This document shows, one piece after another, positions 1 to 5,954 of a stretch of 6,258 nucleotides of DNA (positions are counted from its first letter, which is position 1; each line of letters begins with the position of its first letter). The DNA comes from CAZJKO01 sp964546995 (GTDB taxonomy: Bacteria; Bacillota_I; Bacilli_A; RF39; UBA660), in NCBI GenBank assembly GCA_964546995.1, contig CAZJKO010000049.1:1-6258 (forward strand), given 5' to 3'. The translations under genes and the position numbers were made by a program. The notes beneath the pieces were generated by a model. The model made no database searches. It had not been told where the DNA came from and saw nothing but the letters and a program-made list of their open reading frames with translations.

Positions 1-154
1 TATCTCCTGCTAAGATGCGAATATAGTTCATTCGTATTTTACCAGAAACGTGAGCTTCCACAATGTGTCCATTTTCTAGTTGAACTTTGAATTTACCACC
101 TGGTATCACTTCTTGAACTTTTCCTTCAATTTCAATTGTATCTTCTTTAGCCAT
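1..154 (-). CDS. infA: Translation initiation factor IF-1 (partial, C-terminus beyond the window)
   Basis: IF-1 binds the A site of the 30S subunit and helps IF-2 and IF-3 form the initiation complex. The first 51 codons are visible. The protein begins MAKEDTIEIEGKVQEV and continues through the OB-fold strand motifs FKVQLENGH and HVSGKIRMNYIRIL, which are strongly conserved in IF-1. A complete IF-1 is about 72 residues, so roughly the last 20 lie off the left edge. The ATG at 152-154 is chosen because it gives the family N-terminus and follows an AGGAG at 164-168 that sits inside the end of map. Only 4 bases separate it from the map stop, so translation is probably coupled. The segment after the first strand reads VIPGGKF, where B. 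subtilis has TLPNAMF; this is a small variation. Confidence 0.97.
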   Translation of the reverse strand, partial: MAKEDTIEIEGKVQEVIPGGKFKVQLENGHIVEAHVSGKIRMNYIRILAGD

Positions 155-158
155 CTTT

Positions 159-905
159 TCACTCTCCTGTCAATATTCGGTATCCATCTTTGGTTACTAC
201 TACTGTGTGTTCAAAATGAGCTGATGGACTTTGATCGATTGTTTCGATGGTCCAGTCATCGTCTAGTACACAAATATCTGGACTTCCTAAGTTTAACATT
301 GGTTCTACAGCGATGACCATGCCTTCTTTGAGAAGGGGTCCTGTTCCTTCCATACCATAATTTGGTACATCTGGTGCTTCATGAAGCGAAGTTCCTACAC
401 CATGTCCTACCAATTCTTTTACTACACCTAAATGATGTTTATCTGCATAGCTTTCTACGGCATGACCAATATCGCCAATTCTGTTGCCTGGCTTTACCTG
501 GGCAAGCCCTTCGAACAATGCCTTTTGGGTATGTTCTAGAAGATATTTTTTTTCTTCGCTTAGTTCTCCAATTCCGTAACTCCATGCAGAGTCACCATGG
601 TAACCTTTGTAACATGCACCAATGTCGATTGATATAATATCCCCATTTTTTAATTTTGTATCACTTGGTATTCCATGGACTACTTGTTCGTTGATCGAAG
701 TACAAATCGATCCTGGGAAACCATCGTATCCCTTAAAAGAAGGTGTTGCTCCTTGACTTCTTATGAAATCTTCTGCAAGACGATCTAATTTCATCGTCGT
801 CATTCCTTCTTTTAAGTAAGGGATTAGATACTTATGGGTACGGTATACAATGTTGCCTGCTATTTTTAAGAGTTCAATTTCTCTATCACTTTTGATACTT
901 ATCAT
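159..905 (-). CDS. map: Methionine aminopeptidase, type I
   Basis: Cytosolic metallopeptidase that removes the initiator methionine from new proteins whose second residue is small. The product has 248 residues, usual for the short type Ia enzyme without an N-terminal extension. All five expected metal ligands are visible: D94 (SIDIGA), D105 (HGDSAW), H168 (VGHGVG), E201 (AVEPML) and E232 (FEHTVV). The substrate-pocket histidines H77 (VVHGIP) and H175 (SLHEAP) are also present. The ATG at 903-905 overlaps the adk stop in an ATGA, and an AGAGGA at 911-916 inside the end of adk serves as its binding site. It ends in TGA, 4 bases before infA. In B. subtilis a small KOW-domain gene lies between map and infA; here there is no room for one. 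Function is near certain from the intact active site. Confidence 0.98.
   Translation of the reverse strand: MISIKSDREIELLKIAGNIVYRTHKYLIPYLKEGMTTMKLDRLAEDFIRSQGATPSFKGYDGFPGSICTSINEQVVHGIPSDTKLKNGDIISIDIGACYKGYHGDSAWSYGIGELSEEKKYLLEHTQKALFEGLAQVKPGNRIGDIGHAVESYADKHHLGVVKELVGHGVGTSLHEAPDVPNYGMEGTGPLLKEGMVIAVEPMLNLGSPDICVLDDDWTIETIDQSPSAHFEHTVVVTKDGYRILTGE
164..168 (-). promoter_or_regulatory. Ribosome binding site of infA inside map
   Basis: AGGAG formed by the final map codons (ACA GGA GAG TGA, residues T-G-E), 9 bases before the infA ATG. The site lies wholly within the upstream coding sequence, so infA initiation is likely tied to ribosomes finishing map. Confidence 0.8.
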
Positions 906-1582
906 TGTTTTCCTCTTTTTTTATGTCGTTTGATCTTTGAAGTTACTATTTTTTCGATTTGCTTTTTGATCTCTTCTTCGTTTTGATTGGCATCAATTTC
1001 AAAGAGACATCCTTTGTTTCGATAATAATCAATTAGTGGATCAACGTTATCGAGATACGTTTGGTAACGTACTTCAAACGATGCAATATTATCGTCACTT
1101 CTCTGATACAAATGACCTCCGCATGTATCGCAAGTCGATTCTTCTTTTGGGGCATGTTCTAAACAATTGATGTTATAAACTTTGCCACAGTTTTCACAAA
1201 CTCGTCTTCCGATAATGCGACGTTTTAATAATTCCTCTTCGATTCGAAAGAGAATTACATAAGTTGTTGTCTTGTTTGTTTGGATTTCTTCTAGTTTCTT
1301 TGCTTGATCGATGTTTCTTGGAAATCCATCTAAAATATAACCATTTTTGCAATCTTCTTGTTTTAATCGTTCTTCTAGTAGTTGATAGACAATCTCATCT
1401 TTCACTAATTCTCCAGTCGACAGTACTTCTCTTAGGTAGTATGCTAACTCATCATCTTCTTTCACTTTCTCTCTTAACAGATCTCCTGTCGAAATGTGTG
1501 ATAGATGAAGTTTTTCTTTTAAATATTTAGCATGAGTTCCTTTTCCTGCAACAGGGGGAGCTAGAAATACGACCGCTTTCAT
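902..1582 (-). CDS. adk: Adenylate kinase with zinc LID and variant P-loop
   Basis: Catalyses ATP + AMP to 2 ADP in the cytosol. 226 residues against about 217 in B. subtilis; the extra length is a two-residue longer LID and a lysine/arginine-rich C-terminal tail (about 216-226). Seen: AMP-site STGDLLR (31-37), LDGFPR (84-89), and catalytic arginines R89, R122, R126, R161 and R172. The long-form LID has a four-cysteine zinc site (C129, C132, C151, C154) plus one more cysteine, C140. The P-loop is odd: residues 7-16 read LAPPVAGKGT, whereas the family norm is G-x-P-G-x-G-K-G-T, so A8 and V11 stand where E. coli G7 and G10 would be; K14 is kept. The ATG at 1580-1582 overlaps the secY stop (ATGA) and has only a distant, weak AAAGG upstream, so translation probably depends on coupling to secY. 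The gene overlaps map by 4 bases. Confidence 0.96.
   Translation of the reverse strand: MKAVVFLAPPVAGKGTHAKYLKEKLHLSHISTGDLLREKVKEDDELAYYLREVLSTGELVKDEIVYQLLEERLKQEDCKNGYILDGFPRNIDQAKKLEEIQTNKTTTYVILFRIEEELLKRRIIGRRVCENCGKVYNINCLEHAPKEESTCDTCGGHLYQRSDDNIASFEVRYQTYLDNVDPLIDYYRNKGCLFEIDANQNEEEIKKQIEKIVTSKIKRHKKRGKQ
911..916 (-). promoter_or_regulatory. Ribosome binding site of map inside adk
   Basis: AGAGGA formed by the adk codons for K-R-G in the C-terminal KRGKQ, 5 bases before the map ATG. The basic adk tail thus doubles as the map translation signal. Confidence 0.75.
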
Positions 1583-2847
1583 CGTCTTGTATAACCTTTT
1601 TTGTAACTTCTCGTTAATAAACTTCCTTCTAGTTGTTTATACGTTTCTAGAGCAACACCAACGACGATTAACAGTCCAGTACCTCCGATTGTTACACTTG
1701 CATCTAACTTCGATACCATTCCAAATAGTATTGGAAGTCCGGCAATGATCACTAAGAAGGTGCTTCCTACAATCGTCAACTTACTTAATACTTTACTAAC
1801 ATAGTTTTCGGTATCTTTACCTGGTCTAATTCCTGGTATGTAACCTCCATTGTTTTGTAAGTTTTTTGATAATTCTTCTGGTTTCATTTGGATAAAGGTA
1901 TAAAAATATCCAAAGAAGAAAATCAAAACGACATAAATCAAAAATCCAACTGGGGTTGTGTAATTTAGATACTGATTCACAAACGATGTGAATGATGCAT
2001 TTTTAATTAAGTTGGCAATGAAGCCTGGTACCGCAATTAAACTTGAAGCAAAGATAACGGGTACAACTCCTGCTGAATTGATTTTGATTGGCATAAAGGA
2101 TTGTTGTCCACCATAGGCACTCGTCGATTTATTCGCATATTGAATCGGAATTCTCCGTTCGGCTTCTTGCACAAAAATGACACCCATTACAATTAAGAAA
2201 TAAACGATGACGAAAAGAACGAATCCACCGATACCTAATAACATTTTACTTGTATCACCAAATGTTACCATGCCTTTGAATGCAGTGATAAACATTTGAG
2301 GTAAGGTAGAAATGATACCAGCCATGATGATTAACGAAGTTCCATTGCCAATTCCTTTTTGCGTAATTTGGTCTCCTAACCATAATAGGAATGCTGTTCC
2401 TGCGGTTAGAATGGTTGCAATATACATATACTGTATCGTCGTTGCACTTTTTCCTAAGACCATGAATGCAAAGGCAAAGCCTTCGATAAAGGCAAATGCA
2501 ATACCTACATATCTTGTAATTTGATTGATTTTTTGTCTTCCGACATGACCTTGTTTGGCAAGATCTGCAAAATATGGAATGATATCCATCTGCAATAATT
2601 GAATGATAATGGATGCTGTAATGTAAGGCATTACTCCAAGAGCGAAGATCGAAAAGTTCTTTAGCGCTCCTCCACCCATGACGTTGATTAATTCTAGAAA
2701 GCCTAAACTACTAGTTAAATCCTGTGTACCTGGTACACGAATTGACGTTCCAACGATAAAGATTGTGAGTGCTCCTAGCGTATAAAGAATTCGCTTACGT
2801 AAATCTTTATTCGTAGGGGCGAATAATTGCTTTATGGTTGTAAACAT
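1579..2847 (-). CDS. secY: Protein translocase subunit SecY
   Basis: Channel-forming subunit of the SecYEG translocon in the cytoplasmic membrane, through which SecA-driven and co-translationally targeted proteins pass. 422 residues, close to the usual 430, with ten hydrophobic segments expected and visible from about residue 19 to 400. Diagnostic stretches are the plug region GGGALKNFSIFALGVMPYI (58-76), the signature GDQITQKGIGNGTSLIIMAG (158-177), QEAERRIPIQYA (227-238), and the cytosolic loop NNGGYIPGIRPG (332-343) with R341, the counterpart of the SecA/ribosome-contacting arginine. The basic C-terminal tail is SYKKGYTRR. The start at 2845-2847 is 1 base after the rplO stop and is served by GAGGTGAT inside rplO. 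The TGA stop overlaps the adk start by 4 bases. Confidence 0.98.
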   Translation of the reverse strand: MFTTIKQLFAPTNKDLRKRILYTLGALTIFIVGTSIRVPGTQDLTSSLGFLELINVMGGGALKNFSIFALGVMPYITASIIIQLLQMDIIPYFADLAKQGHVGRQKINQITRYVGIAFAFIEGFAFAFMVLGKSATTIQYMYIATILTAGTAFLLWLGDQITQKGIGNGTSLIIMAGIISTLPQMFITAFKGMVTFGDTSKMLLGIGGFVLFVIVYFLIVMGVIFVQEAERRIPIQYANKSTSAYGGQQSFMPIKINSAGVVPVIFASSLIAVPGFIANLIKNASFTSFVNQYLNYTTPVGFLIYVVLIFFFGYFYTFIQMKPEELSKNLQNNGGYIPGIRPGKDTENYVSKVLSKLTIVGSTFLVIIAGLPILFGMVSKLDASVTIGGTGLLIVVGVALETYKQLEGSLLTRSYKKGYTRR

Positions 2848-2848
2848 A

Positions 2849-3292
2849 CTAAATCACCTCAGCTTTACTTCCCGCTTCGTTGATTTTTACTAGTGCTTGG
2901 CGAGAAAATTTATGTGCTTGAATCGTCAATTTCTTTTCAAGGTTTCCTTCTCCTAACACTTTGATTCCATTTAATTGTTTTTTGATCATTCCTGTTTCTT
3001 TTAAGAGAGCAGGAGTGACAACCGTACCATCTTCAAAGCGATTTAAATCACTTAAATTGATAACGGCATATACTGTTTTAAAATCATGATTTGAGAATCC
3101 TCTTTTTGGAAGGCGTCGATATAGTGGTAATTGTCCACCTTCAAATACGGGATTTACTCCTCCGCCACTACGGGCATTTTGTCCTTTTTCTCCACGACCA
3201 CTTGTTTTTCCTAAACCACTACCAGAACCACGTCCTACACGTTTCTTAGCTTGCTTTGCACCAATGTTTTTTTCTAATTCATGTAATTTCAT
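2849..3292 (-). CDS. rplO: 50S ribosomal protein L15
   Basis: Late-assembly protein of the large subunit that threads through 23S rRNA. 147 residues, normal length. The glycine/arginine-rich N-terminal extension is typical (KKRVGRGSGSGLGKTSGRGE at 16-35), followed by FEGGQLPLYRRLPKRGF (50-66) and the C-terminal globular domain with KVLGEGNLEKKLTIQAHKFS (111-130) and INEAGSKAEV; the family usually has AGG where this has AGS. The ATG at 3290-3292 shares one base with the rpsE stop (TAATG). In most bacteria rpmD (L30) sits immediately upstream; here rplO follows rpsE directly. It ends in TAG, and its last codons GAG GTG carry the secY binding site. Confidence 0.98.
   Translation of the reverse strand: MKLHELEKNIGAKQAKKRVGRGSGSGLGKTSGRGEKGQNARSGGGVNPVFEGGQLPLYRRLPKRGFSNHDFKTVYAVINLSDLNRFEDGTVVTPALLKETGMIKKQLNGIKVLGEGNLEKKLTIQAHKFSRQALVKINEAGSKAEVI
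2853..2860 (-). promoter_or_regulatory. Ribosome binding site of secY inside rplO
   Basis: GAGGTGAT formed by the last rplO codons (E-V-I), 5 bases before the secY ATG at 2845-2847. It is a good match to the 3' end of 16S rRNA. Confidence 0.8.
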
Positions 3293-3801
3293 TATCCTAA
3301 AATCTCCTCTTTTGTTTTACCACGTAATGCGGCAACTTGTTCTACTGTTTTCATTGATTTTAGTGCATTGATGGTCGCTTGTGCCATGTTTAGTTTGGTT
3401 CTTGATCCAAGTGATTTTGAGAGAATATCATGAATTCCGGCAAGTTCTAGTACAGCACGAACTGCACCACCTGCTTTGATTCCTGTACCAGCTGCTGCTG
3501 GCTTAAGCATTACTTTAGCAGCACCACTTATTCCCGTTGCTTCATGAGCAATGGTTCTACCATCGATTAGAGGTACTTTAATTAAGTTTTTATTTGCAGC
3601 TTGAATGGCTTTTTTAATCGCATCAGGTACTTCGTTTGCTTTACCAATACCTAATCCTACTTGACCCTTTTTGTCCCCTACGACAACGGTTGCAGAAAAT
3701 CTTCTTTGGCGTCCACCTTTGTTGACTTTTACGACACTTTTAATTTCTACAACTAATTCTTCTAAGGTTTTTGTCTTTGGGTCCATGTGTTTATTTTGCA
3801 T
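3292..3801 (-). CDS. rpsE: 30S ribosomal protein S5
   Basis: Small-subunit protein at the S4/S5 interface, involved in decoding accuracy and mRNA entry; its N-terminal loop is the classic site of spectinomycin resistance changes. 169 residues. The N-terminal double-stranded RNA-binding domain covers about 13-76, with KVNKGGRQRRFSATVVVGDK (25-44) and GKANEVPDAIKKA (53-65). The C-terminal domain includes APPROX 87-130 with GISGAAKVMLKPAAAGTGI (90-108) and ELAGIHDILSKSLGS (119-133). The start at 3799-3801 follows a CCCTCCT (AGGAGGG) at 3806-3812 with short spacing. A second in-frame ATG five codons on is about 20 bases from that site and so less likely. 12 bases separate it from rplR. The stop overlaps rplO by one base and the rplO binding site lies in its final codons. 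Confidence 0.98.
   Translation of the reverse strand: MQNKHMDPKTKTLEELVVEIKSVVKVNKGGRQRRFSATVVVGDKKGQVGLGIGKANEVPDAIKKAIQAANKNLIKVPLIDGRTIAHEATGISGAAKVMLKPAAAGTGIKAGGAVRAVLELAGIHDILSKSLGSRTKLNMAQATINALKSMKTVEQVAALRGKTKEEILG
3304..3308 (-). promoter_or_regulatory. Ribosome binding site of rplO inside rpsE
   Basis: AGGAG formed by the two glutamate codons near the rpsE end (K-E-E-I-L-G), 11 bases before the rplO ATG, which itself shares a base with the rpsE stop. Confidence 0.75.
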
Positions 3802-3812
3802 AATACCCTCCT

Positions 3813-3826
3813 ATTAGAATTCTAAT
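3813..3826. repeat. Perfect 14-base palindrome over the rplR stop
   Basis: ATTAGAATTCTAAT reads the same on both strands. It encodes the L-E-F-stop end of rplR and directly precedes the AGGAGGG of rpsE. As RNA it would make only a weak five-pair A/U-rich stem with an AAUU loop. LEF is a conserved ending of L18, so the symmetry may be a codon coincidence. Confidence 0.5.
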
Positions 3827-4170
3827 CCTTTACTACGCGCAGCATCTGCTAATGCTTTAACACGTCCATGATAAAGGTATCCACCTCTATCAAATACTAC
3901 TTTGGTGATTCCAGCTTTCAATGATTTTTCAGCTAGAAGTTCTCCTACTTTTGTTGCTGCTTCTATGTTCTTTCCATTTTTAAGTTTTAATTCTTTCGAA
4001 GAAGCAGAAACAAGAGTGTTCATCGTTTCATCATCGATAATTTGTGCGTAGATACTCGTGTTAGAACGAAAGACATTTAATCTTGGTACTTCGCTAGTAC
4101 CGAATACTTTGTTTCTAACGCGACTATGTCTTACTTCACGCATACTATTACGAGATTCTTTTTTTATCAT
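3814..4170 (-). CDS. rplR: 50S ribosomal protein L18
   Basis: Binds 5S rRNA, together with L5 (encoded by rplE in this same operon), and helps install the central protuberance of the large subunit. 118 residues, typical. Conserved blocks are PRLNVFRSNTSIYAQIIDD (29-47), VVFDRGGYLYHGRVKALADA (91-110) and the ending ARSKGLEF, which is very characteristic of Gram-positive L18. The basic N-terminus (residues 1-21) is the rRNA-binding tail. The ATG at 4168-4170 follows a purine-rich AGGAAGGGAG. The spacer to rplF is 24 bases. The last codons form part of a perfect 14-base palindrome that abuts the rpsE binding site. Confidence 0.98.
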   Translation of the reverse strand: MIKKESRNSMREVRHSRVRNKVFGTSEVPRLNVFRSNTSIYAQIIDDETMNTLVSASSKELKLKNGKNIEAATKVGELLAEKSLKAGITKVVFDRGGYLYHGRVKALADAARSKGLEF

Positions 4171-4194
4171 AAGTATTTCTCCCTTCCTACTTTA

Positions 4195-4731
4195 TTAAGC
4201 AGCTTTCTTTCCTTCTTTGCGACGTACATGTTCGTCTTTGTAACGAATTCCTTTTCCTTTGTAAGGTTCTGGTTCACGTACTTTTCTGATATTAGCAGCA
4301 AATTCCCCTACTAATATTTTATCGATTCCTTTTACCGTAATTTCTGTATTACTTGAGGCCGTTACTTCAATTCCTTTTGGAATTTCCATTTCGACGGGAT
4401 GAGAATATCCTGCATTGATGACTAATGTATTCCCTTTTACATTGAAACGATATCCGACACCGATAATTTCTAGTCCTTTTTCAAAGCCTTTGGTTACACC
4501 ATTGATCATATTTTGTACGTTAGCATTGATCGTTCCGTGCATTGCTTTCGTCTTAATTTGATCGTTTGCACGTTCTACCGAAAGAACGTTTTCTTCTTGT
4601 TTTAATGTGATATCTTTTGCACCATGGGTCGTCAATGTTCCTTTTGGACCAGAAACAGTGATTACTCCGTTTTCTTCTTTCACGGTTACTCCACTTGGTA
4701 CAACAATTTTACGATTTCCGATACGGCTCAT
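4195..4731 (-). CDS. rplF: 50S ribosomal protein L6
   Basis: Large-subunit protein near the sarcin-ricin loop and the factor-binding region. 178 residues, normal length, with the two repeated alpha/beta domains of L6 (about 1-82 and 83-170). Diagnostic residues are MSRIGNRKIVVPSGV at the N-terminus, SGPKGTL (27-33), MHGTINANVQNM (64-75), FEKGLEIIGVGYR (83-95), SHPVEMEIPKGI (110-121) and the C-terminal signature PEPYKGKGIRY (154-164) followed by the basic end. The ATG at 4729-4731 has a strong AGGAGGTG (4737-4744) in front. The spacers are 27 bases to rpsH upstream and 24 to rplR downstream. Confidence 0.98.
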   Translation of the reverse strand: MSRIGNRKIVVPSGVTVKEENGVITVSGPKGTLTTHGAKDITLKQEENVLSVERANDQIKTKAMHGTINANVQNMINGVTKGFEKGLEIIGVGYRFNVKGNTLVINAGYSHPVEMEIPKGIEVTASSNTEITVKGIDKILVGEFAANIRKVREPEPYKGKGIRYKDEHVRRKEGKKAA

Positions 4732-4758
4732 ATTGACACCTCCTTATATTTCTATTTT

Positions 4759-5160
4759 TTACCAAATATAAGCTAATACTTCTCCACCAACGTTTTCACG
4801 ACGAGCTTGTTTGTCCGTCATAATTCCTTTTGATGTCGAAATAATGGCAATTCCTAATCCATTTAGCACTTTAGGAATTTCATCATTTTTCGCATAAACA
4901 CGTAATCCTGGTTTAGAAATACGTTTTAATCCAGTAATGACTCTTTCTTTATTTTGACCATACTTAAGTGTTAAGATGATGGTTCCTTGAGCATTATCTT
5001 TTTCTACTTTATAGTCTTTGATAAATCCTTCTTCTTTTAGGATTCGCGCAACTTCTATTTTCATATTTGAAGCAGGTACGGTTACCTCGGTATAACGCAT
5101 TGCATTGGCATTGCGAATACGCGTTAACATATCTGCTATTGTATCAGTTACTACAGCCAT
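4759..5160 (-). CDS. rpsH: 30S ribosomal protein S8
   Basis: Primary 16S rRNA-binding protein of the small-subunit platform. In E. coli it is also the translational repressor of the spc operon. 133 residues. Seen: TDTIADMLTRIRNANAMRY (5-23), VPASNMKIEVARILKEEGFI (28-47), RVITGLKRISKPGLRVYA (73-90) and the family signature GIAIISTSKGIMTDKQAR (103-120), ending GGEVLAYIW. The ATG at 5158-5160 follows AGGAGGA (5167-5173). The 39-base spacer from rpsN upstream is the longest in the window and is largely a near-copy of the rpsN 3' end. Confidence 0.98.
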   Translation of the reverse strand: MAVVTDTIADMLTRIRNANAMRYTEVTVPASNMKIEVARILKEEGFIKDYKVEKDNAQGTIILTLKYGQNKERVITGLKRISKPGLRVYAKNDEIPKVLNGLGIAIISTSKGIMTDKQARRENVGGEVLAYIW

Positions 5161-5174
5161 AATTTATCCTCCTT

Positions 5175-5220
5175 CTACCAACTTGCTAGTTTTCTAATTT
5201 TACCAACTAGATTTTCTAAC
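5175..5220 (-). repeat. Imperfect tandem copy of the rpsN 3' end
   Basis: The last six codons plus stop of rpsN (5200-5220, encoding VRKSSW and TAA) are followed, after one extra A at 5199, by a 24-base near-copy (5175-5198) that would read IRKLASW and then TAG. The two copies share three blocks in order: TTAGAAAA, CTAG and TTGGTA. They differ by one deleted T and four inserted bases (net +3, so the reading pattern survives), plus their end bases. The second copy is out of frame with rpsN by one base and is presumably untranslated. It fills most of the 39-base spacer ahead of the rpsH binding site. Confidence 0.8.
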
Positions 5221-5385
5221 GCCTGGTATTTGTCCTTTGTATGCTAATTCACGAAAGCAAATACGGCAGATTCCAAATTTGCTCATTACGGCATGAGGTC
5301 TACCACAACGTGTACAACGAGTGTATTCACGTACTTTAAACTTTGGCTTTCTATTAGCTTTAATAATCATACTTTTTTTTGCCAT
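5200..5385 (-). CDS. rpsN: 30S ribosomal protein S14, zinc-binding type Z
   Basis: Small-subunit head protein, type Z. 61 residues, the standard length for the zinc form. The four zinc cysteines are C24, C27, C40 and C43 (TRCTRCGRP and GICRICFREL), and the protein ends GQIPGVRKSSW. The start is placed at the ATG 5383-5385. A longer frame from a TTG at 5395-5397 would add four residues (MEGK) but starts directly against the rplE stop and on top of the GGAGGG binding site, and family members begin MAKKS. Immediately past the TAA stop lies a shifted near-copy of the last six codons (see repeat). Neighbours are rplE (12 bases upstream) and rpsH (39 downstream). Confidence 0.98.
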   Translation of the reverse strand: MAKKSMIIKANRKPKFKVREYTRCTRCGRPHAVMSKFGICRICFRELAYKGQIPGVRKSSW

Positions 5386-5389
5386 TTTA

Positions 5390-5395
5390 CCCTCC
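5390..5395 (-). promoter_or_regulatory. Ribosome binding site deciding the rpsN start
   Basis: GGAGGG on the minus strand, 4 bases before the ATG at 5383-5385. It lies inside the upstream TTG-started extension, which argues against that longer start. Confidence 0.85.
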
Positions 5396-5397
5396 AA

Positions 5398-5937
5398 TTA
5401 CTTTCTAAAAGGCATTCCAAGTCCGTTTAATAGATCGTATGCTTCTTCGTTTGTTTTTGCGGTTGTAACGAACACAATGTCCATACCACGAACTTTTACA
5501 ACGTCATCATACTCGATTTCAGAGAAAATCAATTGTTCTTTGATTCCCAATGTATAGTTTCCACGTCCATCAAATGATTTTGGGCTTACACCACGGAAGT
5601 CACGTACACGAGGTAATCCAATGGATACTAATTTATCCATAAAGTTATACATGTTCTCACCACGTAATGTTACTTTGCATCCGATCGATTGTCCTTCCCG
5701 TACTTTGAATCCTGCAATCGATTTCTTTGCTTTTGTCACAATTGGTTTTTGTCCAGATAGTGTTTCTAGATCTTTTAGAGCTGCATCTAATAATTTTGAA
5801 TTTGTCGTTGCATCTCCTACACCCATGTTAATTACAATTTTCTCTAATTTTGGTACTTCCATAATCGTTTTATAATTATGTTTTTCTTTTAAACTTGGAA
5901 CAACTTCCTTTAAGTATTTTTCTTTTAGGCGGTTCAT
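5398..5937 (-). CDS. rplE: 50S ribosomal protein L5
   Basis: Binds 5S rRNA with L18 and forms part of the central protuberance, touching P-site tRNA. 179 residues, the usual length. Conserved blocks are LEKIVINMGVGDA (31-43), GQKPIVTKAKKSIAGFKVRE (62-81), GCKVTLRGENMYNFMDKLV (86-104), LPRVRDFRGVSPKSFDGRGN (108-127), YTLGIKEQLIFSEI (128-141) and the C-terminal LLNGLGMPF. The ATG at 5935-5937 has a strong AGGAGGG (5943-5949) in front. The 17-base spacer from rplX is preceded by a near-palindrome in the rplX end, which is the place where S8 control acts in E. coli. Confidence 0.98.
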   Translation of the reverse strand: MNRLKEKYLKEVVPSLKEKHNYKTIMEVPKLEKIVINMGVGDATTNSKLLDAALKDLETLSGQKPIVTKAKKSIAGFKVREGQSIGCKVTLRGENMYNFMDKLVSIGLPRVRDFRGVSPKSFDGRGNYTLGIKEQLIFSEIEYDDVVKVRGMDIVFVTTAKTNEEAYDLLNGLGMPFRK

Positions 5938-5954
5938 AGTTACCCTCCTTCCAA

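Noticed and set aside
1264..1530. Plus-strand open frame antisense to adk (also others at 80-316, 362-637, 2312-2524, 4126-4314, 5321-5557 and 5621-5875)
   Set aside because: All lie opposite conserved genes, encode low-complexity hydrophobic or unrelated sequence, match no family I recognise and lack good binding sites.
3813..3826. 14-base palindrome as a terminator or operator
   Set aside because: It is A/U-rich with only five possible stem pairs, has no T-run after it, and is explained by codons for the conserved L-E-F ending of L18 plus TAA.
4171..4192. Five-base inverted repeat AAGTA/TACTT flanking the rplR binding site
   Set aside because: Short arms and a 12-base loop; expected by chance in AT-rich spacers.
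5186..5210. Inverted repeat CTAGTT/AACTAG across the rpsN stop, considered as a terminator
   Set aside because: Only six pairs with a 13-base loop and no T-run; it is a by-product of the duplicated rpsN tail.
5386..5397. A TTG-started, four-residue longer rpsN
   Set aside because: The extension lies over the GGAGGG binding site and starts against the rplE stop; S14 type Z proteins begin at MAKKS with 61 residues.
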